Source: Acidobacteriaceae bacterium
Lineage (GTDB): Bacteria > Acidobacteriota > Terriglobia > Terriglobales > Acidobacteriaceae
DNA: 44,312 bases
Direction: 5' to 3'
Assembly (NCBI GenBank): GCA_003139095.1
Contig: PLHW01000047.1
Span: 1 to 44,312 of the forward strand
How positions within the stretch are numbered: the stretch's first letter is position 1; the number at the start of each line of letters is the position of its first letter. The translations under genes and the position numbers were made by a program. Under the pieces are notes generated by a model that had not been told where the DNA came from, ran no database searches, and worked only from the letters and a program-made list of their open reading frames with translations. Below, one piece after another: positions 10,029-17,226 of the stretch.

Positions 10029-10101
10029 GGAGGAGGGGGGAGGGGGGGAGGGGGGTACCCAAATCCGCCCAAGTTGCGGCATTAAGACAGGGGGGTGGGG
10101 G
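10029..10101 (+). other. G-rich tract, possible G-quadruplex
   Basis: Runs of G interrupted by single A or T: GGAGGAGGGGGGAGGGGGGG then AGGGGGG at 10029-10055, and GGGGGGTGGGGG at 10090-10101. Such runs can fold into G-quadruplexes on the plus strand. The tract is about 150-220 bases upstream of the EVE-domain gene. Confidence 0.5.
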
Positions 10102-10145
10102 CCCAAATCGGCCAGTAGCCGAAGGTCTTGCCAAGCACTTGGGTT

Positions 10146-10177
10146 TCTCTGTGTCTCTGTGACTCCGTGACTCCGTG
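10146..10177. repeat. 8-bp tandem array NCTCYGTG
   Basis: Four units in exact register: TCTCTGTG, TCTCTGTG, ACTCCGTG, ACTCCGTG, followed by GTAG. It is the same word as the array at the hutU-hutI junction (5783-5806), but here there is no gene end beside it. Confidence 0.8.
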
Positions 10178-10249
10178 GTAGAAAATAAATGAGGACTCTA
10201 CCCAACCCGCGCAAGTGGCACCCACGCGATTTCGGTACAATCTCACCCC

Positions 10250-10630
10250 ATGAACTATCTTCTTAAAACCGAGCCCACCGTTTATTCCTTCTCCAACCTC
10301 GAGCGCGACAAGACCACGATTTGGGATGGCGTGACCAATCCCGCAGCCGTCAAGCATCTGCGCGAAATGAAGCCCGGCGAGCGCCTGGTCATCTATCACA
10401 CCGGCGACGAGAAGAGCGCAGTCGGTACCGCCACCGTCGTCTCGGTCGACGCGGCCGACCCGAAGATTCCGCAAGTGAAAATTAGGGTAGGAAAATCAAT
10501 CGGCGAACAGAAGACGCTTGTCGAAATCAAATCGCAAAAACTCTTCGCCGACTCGCCGCTCGTCCGCCAGGGACGCCTCAGCGTAGTGCCGTTGAGCGAT
10601 GCCCAATACAAATTTTTGACGGGAGAGTAG
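10250..10630 (+). CDS. EVE-domain protein
   Basis: A 126-residue protein consisting of one EVE domain, a PUA-like fold related to thymocyte nuclear protein 1 and YTH domains. It starts MNYLLKTEPTVYSFSNLERD and shows WDGVTNPAAVKHLREMKPGE, then LVIYHTGDEKSAVGTATVVS, the standard pattern. Family members bind modified bases in DNA or RNA; the substrate here is not known. Full length, single gene. The region upstream holds a G-rich tract and an 8-bp tandem array. Confidence 0.9.
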   Translation: MNYLLKTEPTVYSFSNLERDKTTIWDGVTNPAAVKHLREMKPGERLVIYHTGDEKSAVGTATVVSVDAADPKIPQVKIRVGKSIGEQKTLVEIKSQKLFADSPLVRQGRLSVVPLSDAQYKFLTGE

Positions 10631-10700
10631 TCCAGCAATCGAACATGAGTGCAGCGCTTCGAAACCTTTGCTTTTATGCGATGGAGATCAAACCGGCGTC

Positions 10701-10889
10701 CTACAGCATTCCGCCCGTTTGCACTCCAAGCACAGCCAGCGCCATCTCCAGTTTGTTGACGGCTTCGCGAATTTCGGGATGTTCGCCGATCTTCGCTTGC
10801 AGAGACTTCAATAACTGGCTGGCTGCGGCTACATGTTCTGCGGCCTCTTGTGAGCCGTTTTGCGGTTTCGATTCGCCCTGGATTGGCAT
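10701..10889 (-). CDS. small helical protein, 62 residues
   Basis: The ATG at 10889 follows GAGGTG at correct spacing. The protein is hydrophilic, with a polar N-terminus (SKPQNGSQEAAEH) and a predicted helix pair (VAAASQLLKSLQAKIGEHPE, then IREAVNKLEMALAVLGV). No membrane segment or metal motif is visible. Function unknown. It faces the EVE gene (convergent) and is divergent from the small membrane gene at 11011. Confidence 0.6.
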   Translation of the reverse strand: MPIQGESKPQNGSQEAAEHVAAASQLLKSLQAKIGEHPEIREAVNKLEMALAVLGVQTGGML

Positions 10890-11010
10890 GGCACCTCGCT
10901 TTCCCTAATTCTAATCCCGGCCAGCCAACTCGCAACCAGCGCCCCTTCTCCCCGGGAGCAAAAGCGCGGCCTCGTCGGCAGCGCCGCGCGTTCCGCGCTA
11001 AACTCAGACG

Positions 11011-11130
11011 ATGGACAAAAAGGAAATCAATTCCCCGAAGCTCACGGCCAACTTCTTATTCTGGATTTGCGGCATCGGCGGCTTGCTGCTCTTCGCTATG
11101 CTCGCGCATTTCATCTGGAGAGCCTTCTAA
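11011..11130 (+). CDS. 39-residue single-pass membrane protein
   Basis: Begins MDKKEINSPKLTAN, continues with a hydrophobic stretch (FLFWICGIGGLLLFAMLAHF) and ends IWRAF before TAA. The composition, with a charged cytoplasmic start and one clean membrane helix, is typical of real small membrane proteins, but no clear ribosome binding site precedes the ATG. Function unknown. Confidence 0.5.
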   Translation: MDKKEINSPKLTANFLFWICGIGGLLLFAMLAHFIWRAF

Positions 11131-11210
11131 CCACTCGCCGCAGTGAACTCGCGCCCGAATAGGGAACCGACAACGCCAATCGCATCGATCACCAGGCAGC
11201 ACTTTTGTCT

Positions 11211-11240
11211 TTGACAGCCGCGCGGCGCCTTGAAGACAAT
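11211..11240 (+). promoter_or_regulatory. sigma70-type promoter of the SmbP-like gene
   Basis: TTGACA at 11211-11216 and GACAAT at 11235-11240 with an 18-base spacer, about 48 bases before the ATG at 11289. The -35 is perfect; the -10 matches four of six. Confidence 0.4.
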
Positions 11241-11288
11241 GCTTCCTGCGTAGCTCAACCAACATCATTCCCGTTCGAAAGGAAAACT

Positions 11289-11546
11289 ATGAAGAAGATA
11301 TTAGTTATGATCGTGTCCCTCTGTCTCGTGTTTGCGGCTGGCATAGCCGTGGCTCAGAAAGTCCATGATTGGGCCGACCTCGAGAAAGCCCACGATCACA
11401 CGAAACAAGCTATCCAGGAGATGGAGCGCGCCCGCGCCGCCAATAATTACGATATGGCCGGTCATGGCGCCAAAGCCGAAGAGCATCTCCGCGCCGCCGA
11501 ACACGAAATCCACGAGTCCATCGAGGCTGCTAAGGCCGGACGCTAA
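11289..11546 (+). CDS. SmbP-like small periplasmic protein
   Basis: 85 residues with a signal peptide (MKKILVMIVSLCLVFAAGIAVAQ, cut expected after AVA or AQ). The mature part is a helical bundle rich in His, Glu and Ala (HDHTKQAIQEMERA, AGHGAKAEEHLRAAEHEIHE). The pattern matches the small metal-binding protein SmbP first described in Nitrosomonas, which binds copper and other divalent metals in the periplasm. The start has AAAGGA upstream. A promoter at 11211 and a terminator at 11568 make it a one-gene unit. Metal binding is inferred from family pattern. Confidence 0.7.
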   Translation: MKKILVMIVSLCLVFAAGIAVAQKVHDWADLEKAHDHTKQAIQEMERARAANNYDMAGHGAKAEEHLRAAEHEIHESIEAAKAGR

Positions 11547-11567
11547 ATGACGCGGTAGTCTGCGACC

Positions 11568-11602
11568 AAGGCGCGTGCAGTTCCCGCGCCTTTATTTTTT
11601 TC
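11568..11602 (+). terminator. rho-independent terminator of the SmbP-like gene
   Basis: AAGGCGCG pairs with CGCGCCTT around a nine-base loop, followed by TTATTTTTTTT. Confidence 0.85.
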
Positions 11603-11695
11603 TCCTGCTCGCTTCCCAAGCTGCTTTCGCAGTCTTCGCGTTTAACTCGCGCTCCTGGCAAGCCCTCAACCCGCGCTCAACCTTTCAGCCTCCTT

Positions 11696-12277
11696 TCAAG
11701 CCATCATCGAAACCGACAGATCGGAAACAGGTGTGAGGGAGAGACCCTGAGTCGCGGCCGTGCTTTCAGCGCCGAGCGCACTCGCGAAGTCCTGCTGCAG
11801 CGTCGCGTAAGCTTGTTGTGCGGCCGACTGGCTGCTTACGTTGGATGCAGTTCCCGTGTTCGTTGAACCTGTCTGCGCGGCTTGACTCAATTCCTGCATC
11901 AGCAGGTCCGTTCCCGACCCGCTCCCGGAAGATTTGAGCGGCGGATGGTGGTGCACGTGTCTTGGTTGCATCTTCCCGAGATCGTTTTGAATGGTCGAGT
12001 AATCTTTCTGGGCCGCCGACAAATTGCCCGACTGCAGGTCGGTTGACAGCTGCTGAAACGCCTGCGCGACCGGATTGGAAGTCGAGGTCGACGACGAAAC
12101 CGGCGCCGATTGCGCGAACGCCTGTTGCAAAGTGGCGAAGTCGGACTGCGCCGCGCTCATATTCCCGCTAGACAGGTCTTGGCCCAACTGCTGGAATTCC
12201 GACTTTTGAAGTTGATTCGACTGCGTGCCAAGCTGGCTGCTGCTGAAGCCGCTGCTGAAGAGTCCCGCGATTGACAT
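11696..12277 (-). CDS. Gln/Ser-rich protein with internal repeats
   Basis: 193 residues from the ATG at 12277, which follows GGGGTGA. No signal peptide. It contains two good repeats at about 28-52 and 74-98 (pattern F.QLG.DL.SGN.SAAQ.D..T.Q) and a third partial one at 152-166 (AAQQAYATLQQDFAS), linked by low-complexity Ser/Thr stretches and a histidine cluster (HVHHHPP, about 107-113). I do not know the family's function; similar repeats occur in hypothetical proteins of acidobacteria. It is divergent from mbfA. Confidence 0.7.
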   Translation of the reverse strand: MSIAGLFSSGFSSSQLGTQSNQLQKSEFQQLGQDLSSGNMSAAQSDFATLQQAFAQSAPVSSSTSTSNPVAQAFQQLSTDLQSGNLSAAQKDYSTIQNDLGKMQPRHVHHHPPLKSSGSGSGTDLLMQELSQAAQTGSTNTGTASNVSSQSAAQQAYATLQQDFASALGAESTAATQGLSLTPVSDLSVSMMA

Positions 12278-12384
12278 TGCTTCACCCCATATCAAGAGAT
12301 AACCGCATCCTCCGGAATCCGCGCGTGCGAATTCCGAGCGAACACTTCACACAAAGCACGCCAGCCTCCAATCGCTGGCCTGCC

Positions 12385-12409
12385 AAAACCGCACTCTGAC
12401 TGCGGTTTT
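12385..12409. promoter_or_regulatory. perfect hairpin in the divergent region before mbfA
   Basis: AAAACCGCA and TGCGGTTTT form a perfect nine-base inverted repeat around CTCTGAC. It lies about 195 bases before mbfA and 108 bases before the divergent gene. It could be an operator or a short terminator; no transcript that would need a terminator here is evident. The rest of the 12278-12602 gap shows nothing clear. Confidence 0.35.
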
Positions 12410-12602
12410 CGTCCGATCGGCCTACGCAGCTTCTGTGAAACGGCAAATCGTGCCGGGTCGCTCGCGGAAACAATTGCCCGCCGCGAACCGAAGCCCATCA
12501 CCAAACCGCAGTCTCTTCTTTGTCACCAATGAATCGCCTCGCCTCGCGTTAGAATTCCTGCTTCAGTCAAACCACACTACCGTCAATTCAGAGGACTATT
12601 GG

Positions 12603-13559
12603 ATGGCTCGAAAATTCAGCGATCTGTCGGAACGTGAAATTCTCGCGCTCGCCATTGCGCTCGAAGAAGAAGATGGCCGCGTCTACGCGGATTTCGCCGA
12701 CGGTCTGCGGGAAACGTATCCGGCGACTGCGAAACTGTTTGAAGATATGCGTCAAGAGGAGTCTGGGCACAGAGCTGCATTAATTGAGACCTTCCGGGCG
12801 CGGTTTGGGGAGCATATTCCGCTGTTGCGGAGGCAGGATATTAAGGGGTTTGTGCAACGGCGGCCATTTTGGCTGACACGGCCGCTCAAGATCTCGGAGG
12901 TGCGTAAGCAGGCTGAAATCATGGAGTTGGAGACGCGACGGTTTTATCAAAAGGCGATCAACCAAGTCACCGATGCGGGGATTCGAAAATTGCTGGGGGA
13001 TCTCGAGGAAGTCGAGCGTAAACATCAGGTTGCGGCGGAAGCGCTGGGCGAAGAGATCACGCAGGATGTGCAGAAATCGGAGGAGGAGGCGCAGAGGCGG
13101 CTGTTTGTCCTTCAGATTGTTCAACCTGGACTGGCTGGGCTGATGGATGGGTCGGTGTCGACGCTGGCGCCGGTTTTTGCCGCTGCTTTTGCAACCCGGA
13201 GCAGCAAAGATGCTTTTTTAGTTGGACTTGCGGCTTCGATCGGGGCTGGGATCTCGATGGCGTTCGCGGAGGCTTTGTCGGACGATGGATCGCTGACCGG
13301 GCGCGGACGACCCCTGCTACGTGGTGCAGTTACAGGACTTATGACCGCGGCGGGCGGGATTGGGCATACTATGCCGTTTCTGATTTCGAACTTTCATGTG
13401 GCCTTTGTGGCGGCGGTTATTATCGTGGCGTTCGAGCTCGGAATCATCGCGTGGATCCGCAACCGGTACATGGATACCCCTTTGCTTTCAGCAGCTTTCC
13501 AGGTTGTGGTCGGGGGAGTGCTGGTGTTTATTGCCGGGATCTGGATTGGAAGCTCTTGA
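12603..13559 (+). CDS. mbfA: MbfA-type iron exporter (erythrin-VIT1 fusion)
   Basis: Membrane-bound ferritin A, an inner-membrane iron exporter. Residues 1-155 are a rubrerythrin/ferritin-like diiron domain with ligands in the regions ALEEED (20-24), RQEESGH (50-56), MELE (107-110) and EEVERKH (135-141). Residues 170-318 are a VIT1-family membrane domain with MDGSVSTLAP, SMAFAEALSDDGSLTGRG and several membrane helices. The 318-residue length is normal. The start at 12603 follows AGAGGA; the frame is open upstream but those residues do not belong to the family. In rhizobia mbfA is controlled by Irr; no Irr box is recognised here. Confidence 0.9.
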   Translation: MARKFSDLSEREILALAIALEEEDGRVYADFADGLRETYPATAKLFEDMRQEESGHRAALIETFRARFGEHIPLLRRQDIKGFVQRRPFWLTRPLKISEVRKQAEIMELETRRFYQKAINQVTDAGIRKLLGDLEEVERKHQVAAEALGEEITQDVQKSEEEAQRRLFVLQIVQPGLAGLMDGSVSTLAPVFAAAFATRSSKDAFLVGLAASIGAGISMAFAEALSDDGSLTGRGRPLLRGAVTGLMTAAGGIGHTMPFLISNFHVAFVAAVIIVAFELGIIAWIRNRYMDTPLLSAAFQVVVGGVLVFIAGIWIGSS

Positions 13560-13599
13560 GTTATTTAACCATTTAAACATTTAGTCATTTAAACATTGA
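13560..13599. repeat. 8-bp tandem array CATTTARN after mbfA
   Basis: Directly after the mbfA stop comes GTTATTTAAC and then CATTTAAA, CATTTAGT, CATTTAAA, CATTGACT in exact 8-bp register. One of several stop-adjacent arrays in the window. The remaining gap to 13868 shows nothing I can name. Confidence 0.65.
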
Positions 13600-13868
13600 C
13601 TGCGGCTGCGTTTGGTTCGATTTCTGAAGCGTGGCGCGTTAACTTATCCGTTATCTTCAGGGACTTGCATTTTTTACCATTTAAATAGCACCTGGAGGGG
13701 GTGAAATGTGTTATAGGGAAAAATTGGTCTGGAGGGTTCGGGAGGGCGGATTGTAGTAATTGGATGGTAAACGTTCCTAAGGGTTAGTCGTTACTCACTT
13801 AGATAGTAGGGCGGCGGCCACCGGCGCGCTCTGGGGCCCTCGAACTTCTTCCGGCGCCTCCTCTGATG

Positions 13869-13906
13869 GCTGCCCCACCCTTGCGTTCTTTGCAAGGGTG
13901 GGAGTT
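13869..13906. repeat. REP hairpin left of the RAYT gene
   Basis: CCCACCCTTGC (13874-13884) and GCAAGGGTGGG (13892-13902) form an 11-bp perfect stem around GTTCTTT, preceded by GGCTGC. Confidence 0.85.
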
Positions 13907-13970
13907 CATCACAAAAGCGGCAGGAGTTCCATCACAGCTTTCAGCCCCTCCGTCGACATAGAGTCGCTGC

Positions 13971-14534
13971 ATGCCCGCCCGTCTTCGCCGCGCCTACGAC
14001 ACCGGATATCTTCACTTCATCACCTTCGGTTGTTTTCAGCGGCGTCCGTTGCTAGGCGCGCCGCAGTGTCGCGACCTCTTCCTGCGCATCCTCGAAGAAA
14101 CACGAAGCCGCTACGGAATTGTGGTCGTGGGATATGTGATCATGCCCGAGCATGTGCATCTCCTCTTGTCCGAGCCGGAACAATCCAACCATTCTGTCGT
14201 CCTGCAAGTGCTCAAGCAGCGCTTCGCCCGCGAACTGCTGGAGAGGCTTCGAAAGAGACAGACCCGTCCTGACGGAAGTCTGTGGAAGACAGTGCTGGAG
14301 CGGGGCCATGTCTGGCAGCGGCGCTTCTATGATTTTGTCGTGTGGAACCGGCACAAGCGCGCCGAGAAACTGCGCTACATGCACGAGAATCCGGTGAGGC
14401 GCGGATTGGTGGCCTCCCCAGAACAATGGCGCTGGAGCAGTTACCGCGCCTACGCTTATGAAGAGGACGGTCCAGTGCTCGTCAACGAACAACACCCGGT
14501 CCGATTGAAATGGAGGGGTGTGCCGGTGGCATGA
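13971..14534 (+). CDS. REP-associated tyrosine transposase (RAYT)
   Basis: 187 residues of the TnpA_REP / Y1 HUH family. It shows the HUH motif at His61-Val-His63 (IMPEHVHLLL), the likely nucleophile Tyr136 in LRYMHENPVRRGLV, and the RAYT-specific tail EQWRWSSYRAY. The enzyme would nick and join single-stranded DNA at REP hairpins. Both flanking REP copies are intact, and the frame has no stop or shift, so the gene may still be active. The start at 13971 has no strong ribosome binding site. Confidence 0.92.
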   Translation: MPARLRRAYDTGYLHFITFGCFQRRPLLGAPQCRDLFLRILEETRSRYGIVVVGYVIMPEHVHLLLSEPEQSNHSVVLQVLKQRFARELLERLRKRQTRPDGSLWKTVLERGHVWQRRFYDFVVWNRHKRAEKLRYMHENPVRRGLVASPEQWRWSSYRAYAYEEDGPVLVNEQHPVRLKWRGVPVA

Positions 14535-14548
14535 TGGGCCGGCGCAGA

Positions 14549-14586
14549 ATTCCCACCCTTGCCAAGAACGCAAGGGTGGGGCAGCC
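14549..14586. repeat. REP hairpin right of the RAYT gene, inverted
   Basis: CCCACCCTTGC (14552-14562) and GCAAGGGTGGG (14570-14580) form a perfect 11-bp stem around CAAGAAC, followed by GCAGCC. A half-copy (AAGGGTGGGCCAGCC) lies at about 14611-14625. Confidence 0.85.
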
Positions 14587-14754
14587 TCAGCAAAGGTAGT
14601 GCAGGAAAGAAAGGGTGGGCCAGCCCCCCAAGAAATTCAAAACGGATCAAAATCGCATTCTTGCAGGATCAAGATGACTTTCGCAGGGGGATCAAAATCC
14701 ACTGTTTACGCGAAGCGTTAGGAGCTAGAATCGTCTGCGTGCGAGGAGATCATA

Positions 14755-15786
14755 ATGTTTTACCGCTTCGTCTTAGTAACTCTCTTACTTTGTCTGCCGT
14801 CATTGGTTTTTGCGCAGGGGTCCGAGGGGCCAACGAACGAGAAGGCGCAGAAGACGTTTCGGGAGGCGCAGGAATACGAAAAGAAGCACGAGAAACTGTC
14901 GGCGCTGGACGGCTACAAGAAGGCCGACAAACAGGACGACGGTCACTGCGCCGCCTGTCAAAACAAGATGATCAAGCTCGGGACGGAGATGGGGGACTGG
15001 AAGGTTGCGGAGACGGCGGCGGGCGAGTTAGTGGCGGAGGCGCATGGGGAACGGGAGGTGGCCATCGCTCACTATCAGTTTGGGCGGGTGCTGCTCAACG
15101 AAGGCCGAGAAAAAAAGAAAGAAGAGGTCTACGGGCGGGCGCACGATGAATTCAGCAAGGCTCTCGGATCGTATGCAAACTTTCCCGATGCGATGTTCAG
15201 CGATGGGCTGACGCTGGCGCACCTGAATCAGGATGAGGCGGCGAAGGCGCGGTTTGAGCAGTTCGTGAAGTTGCGGCCGGCGGAGGATGTGGACCGGCAG
15301 CGGGCGTTGCGCTACATTGCGCAGCCGGAACTGGCGCGGGCGCGGATGGCTCCGGCGTTTGCGGTGACCACGCTGGAAGGGAAGCGGGTGGCGCTGGATG
15401 ACCTGAGCGGCAAGGTGGTGCTGATTGATTTTTGGGCGACGTGGTGTCCCTCGTGTCGCGAGGCGCTGCCGCACATGCGGGAGCTGGCGAAGAAATTTGA
15501 GGGGCAGCCGCTGGTGGTGTTGAGCATCAGCCTGGACAGTGACGAGCAGAAGTGGAAGAAGTTCATCGCGCAAAATGAGATGACGTGGCCGCAATATCGC
15601 GATGGAGGATTCAAGGGGCCGGTTTCGCAACTGTTCGGCGTGAATGCGATTCCGCACACGTTCACGATTGACGCCGATGGCGTGCTGCAGGATGAACATA
15701 TTGGAGATGCGTCGACGGAGGGGAAGATCAAGAAGTTGCTGGCGCGGGCGCACGAGTTGGAGGGGGCAGGGAAGGCGGGGCAGTGA
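14755..15786 (+). CDS. TPR-TlpA thiol-disulfide oxidoreductase
   Basis: 343 residues. A signal peptide (1-20, ending LVFA) sends it to the periplasm. Residues 30-195 are TPR-like helical repeats; 196-335 are a TlpA/ResA-type thioredoxin domain with the active site WCPSC (Cys231, Cys234) and the cis-proline after Ile299 (AIPHTF). Likely role: reduction of protein disulfides or cytochrome c maturation factors outside the membrane. A second CxxC (HCAACQ, Cys65-Cys68) lies in the TPR part, unusual for a TPR. The ribosome binding site AGGAGA is well placed. It is a single gene. Confidence 0.88.
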   Translation: MFYRFVLVTLLLCLPSLVFAQGSEGPTNEKAQKTFREAQEYEKKHEKLSALDGYKKADKQDDGHCAACQNKMIKLGTEMGDWKVAETAAGELVAEAHGEREVAIAHYQFGRVLLNEGREKKKEEVYGRAHDEFSKALGSYANFPDAMFSDGLTLAHLNQDEAAKARFEQFVKLRPAEDVDRQRALRYIAQPELARARMAPAFAVTTLEGKRVALDDLSGKVVLIDFWATWCPSCREALPHMRELAKKFEGQPLVVLSISLDSDEQKWKKFIAQNEMTWPQYRDGGFKGPVSQLFGVNAIPHTFTIDADGVLQDEHIGDASTEGKIKKLLARAHELEGAGKAGQ

Positions 15787-15881
15787 GGTTAGGGCCGAGC
15801 CTTACGCAGGCGGACCGGTAGGCGTTCGATTTTGATTCCGGAGCCGCGGAGCGGGGAGGCGGCGAGGAAATCGGAGAGATT

Positions 15882-16415
15882 CTACTTCTTCGGGGCGCGG
15901 CCTTCGGTTGGCTGCGGTTTGAGGATGCGCTCGATTTGCTGGATGTGGTTGAGGTCGTGGCCGGCGACCATCTTGACGATGTGTTCTACGCTTTCTTCGC
16001 CGCGTTCGGAGTGGGTGCCGGAGTGCTTCCATTGCGCCGGCGTGAGCGTTTTGTAGAGCGCGAGGTTGGCTTGACGGAGGACGCGCATTTGCTCGAGGCA
16101 GAGGCGCGGATTGCGTTTTTCGTAATGGCCGGAAGTGACCCAGGCGTTCTGATCGTAGGCCTGCACGGCGGTTCCGGGCGCGCCGAGGATGGAGCGGATG
16201 CGCCAGCCGACGACGATTTCGACATCGGCGAGATGGGCGAGGATTTCGGCGATGGACCATTTGCCGGGCGCGGGCTTTTTGCGGAGCTGGGCGGGGCTGA
16301 GGTTCTTGATGAGGCGGGCCAGCGTTTTGGGCGTGGCGGATTGGAGTTTTAGGGGATCTTTGCCGGCGGAGTGGGCGAGGATGCGTTGGGTGTATTGCTG
16401 AGCGGTTTCGGGCAT
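15882..16415 (-). CDS. DinB family protein
   Basis: 177 residues forming the four-helix DinB/YfiT fold. The family's metal-binding histidines are visible: His61 in EILAHLADVE, and His153 and His157 in GHDLNHIQQIERI. Such proteins include thiol transferases and many of unknown substrate; the substrate here is not known. No signal peptide. Transcribed alone, convergent with the TlpA-like gene and divergent from the VOC gene. Confidence 0.88.
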   Translation of the reverse strand: MPETAQQYTQRILAHSAGKDPLKLQSATPKTLARLIKNLSPAQLRKKPAPGKWSIAEILAHLADVEIVVGWRIRSILGAPGTAVQAYDQNAWVTSGHYEKRNPRLCLEQMRVLRQANLALYKTLTPAQWKHSGTHSERGEESVEHIVKMVAGHDLNHIQQIERILKPQPTEGRAPKK

Positions 16416-16611
16416 GATGTAGTTTTGATTGGCGCAGGGTTGGATGTCAAATTGGAGAGGGCGGCTCGAGCGTCGCGGACTTGAGGCTTTTGCCGGTTTG
16501 TGATGAGATAAGTGAATCGCTCGGCGGACGTGGGGTCCGATGAGCGCGCGCGGTTCGCACGCGGACCGTCGGCCTGATCGTTTGATTGCACATCGTTGAT
16601 CTTTGGCATTT

Positions 16612-16680
16612 TAACCTTGGCATCTAATCTTGAGGTTTAAAACCTTGAATGTTTTAGACCTTGAACCTTCAAACCGTTAC
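16612..16680. repeat. degenerate array of ACCTTGAA-like words
   Basis: Words such as AACCTTGG, ATCTTGAG, AACCTTGAA, GACCTTGAA and CCTTCAAACC follow one another without a strict register, in the divergent gap between DinB and VOC genes. It resembles a decayed form of the RGTTTCAA arrays at 25595 and 35803. Confidence 0.45.
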
Positions 16681-16702
16681 TTCCCCCTGGAGGAGAAAAA
16701 AT

Positions 16703-17170
16703 ATGAGCAACGTTTCGCCGATTCCGAAAGGCTACAATTCGATCACTCCCTACCTGGTTATTAAAGGGGCGGCGCAGGCCATTGAGTACTACAAGAAAGT
16801 ATTTGGCGCGACTGAGATCATGCGCATGCCGGGGCCCGATGGCAGGATCGGGCACGCCGAACTGAAGATTGGCGACTCGGTCATCATGCTGGCGGACGAA
16901 AATCCGCAGATGGGAGCGACCAGCGCGACGACGATCGGGAACAGCCCGGTGAGTTTGCTGTTGTACGTGCCGGACGTGGACCGCGTGGTGGAGAAGGCGC
17001 TGGCCGAGGGCGGGAAGAGCATCAAGCCGGTGCAGGACCAGTTCTACGGCGACCGCTCGGGCTTTATTCAGGATCCGTTTGGGCATTTCTGGGGCGTGGC
17101 GACGCATGTGGAAGACGTTTCGCCGCAGGAGATGCAAGAGCGGATGAAGAAGATGACGCCGGCGGCGTAA
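16703..17170 (+). CDS. VOC/PhnB-like family protein
   Basis: 155 residues of the vicinal oxygen chelate (glyoxalase/bleomycin resistance) superfamily, closest to PhnB-like proteins. It begins with a PYLVIKGAAQAIEYYKKVFG strand-helix unit, then RIGHAELKIGDSVIMLADE, and ends with DRSGFIQDPFGHFWGVATH. The usual metal/substrate residues of PhnB-like proteins (His in IGHAEL, and the terminal DPFGHFW) are present. The ATG follows GGAGGAG. Substrate unknown. Confidence 0.88.
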   Translation: MSNVSPIPKGYNSITPYLVIKGAAQAIEYYKKVFGATEIMRMPGPDGRIGHAELKIGDSVIMLADENPQMGATSATTIGNSPVSLLLYVPDVDRVVEKALAEGGKSIKPVQDQFYGDRSGFIQDPFGHFWGVATHVEDVSPQEMQERMKKMTPAA

Positions 17171-17226
17171 GCGCCGGGTCCATAATTGTTCAGTCAACAT
17201 CCATCTTCAAGTCGAAAGGAATTTCT

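Larger units (their letters stand above)
8962..10249. other. long gene-free region, relatively AT-rich
   Basis: Nearly 1.3 kb without a gene that I can support. The part from about 9190 to 10020 has no frame with coding character on either strand and is richer in A and T than its surroundings. It contains a CAAGCC hairpin at 9149, three copies of CAAGACTTTG near 9732, 9849 and 9877, a G-rich tract at 10029-10101 and an 8-bp tandem array at 10146. Confidence 0.6.
13869..14586. mobile_element. REP-RAYT unit (REPtron)
   Basis: A RAYT transposase gene with a REP-type hairpin on each side in opposite orientation. The left copy, reverse-complemented, matches the right copy at about 35 of 37 positions. 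The arrangement is the one described for RAYT genes in proteobacteria, where the transposase acts on its flanking REP sequences. Confidence 0.8.
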
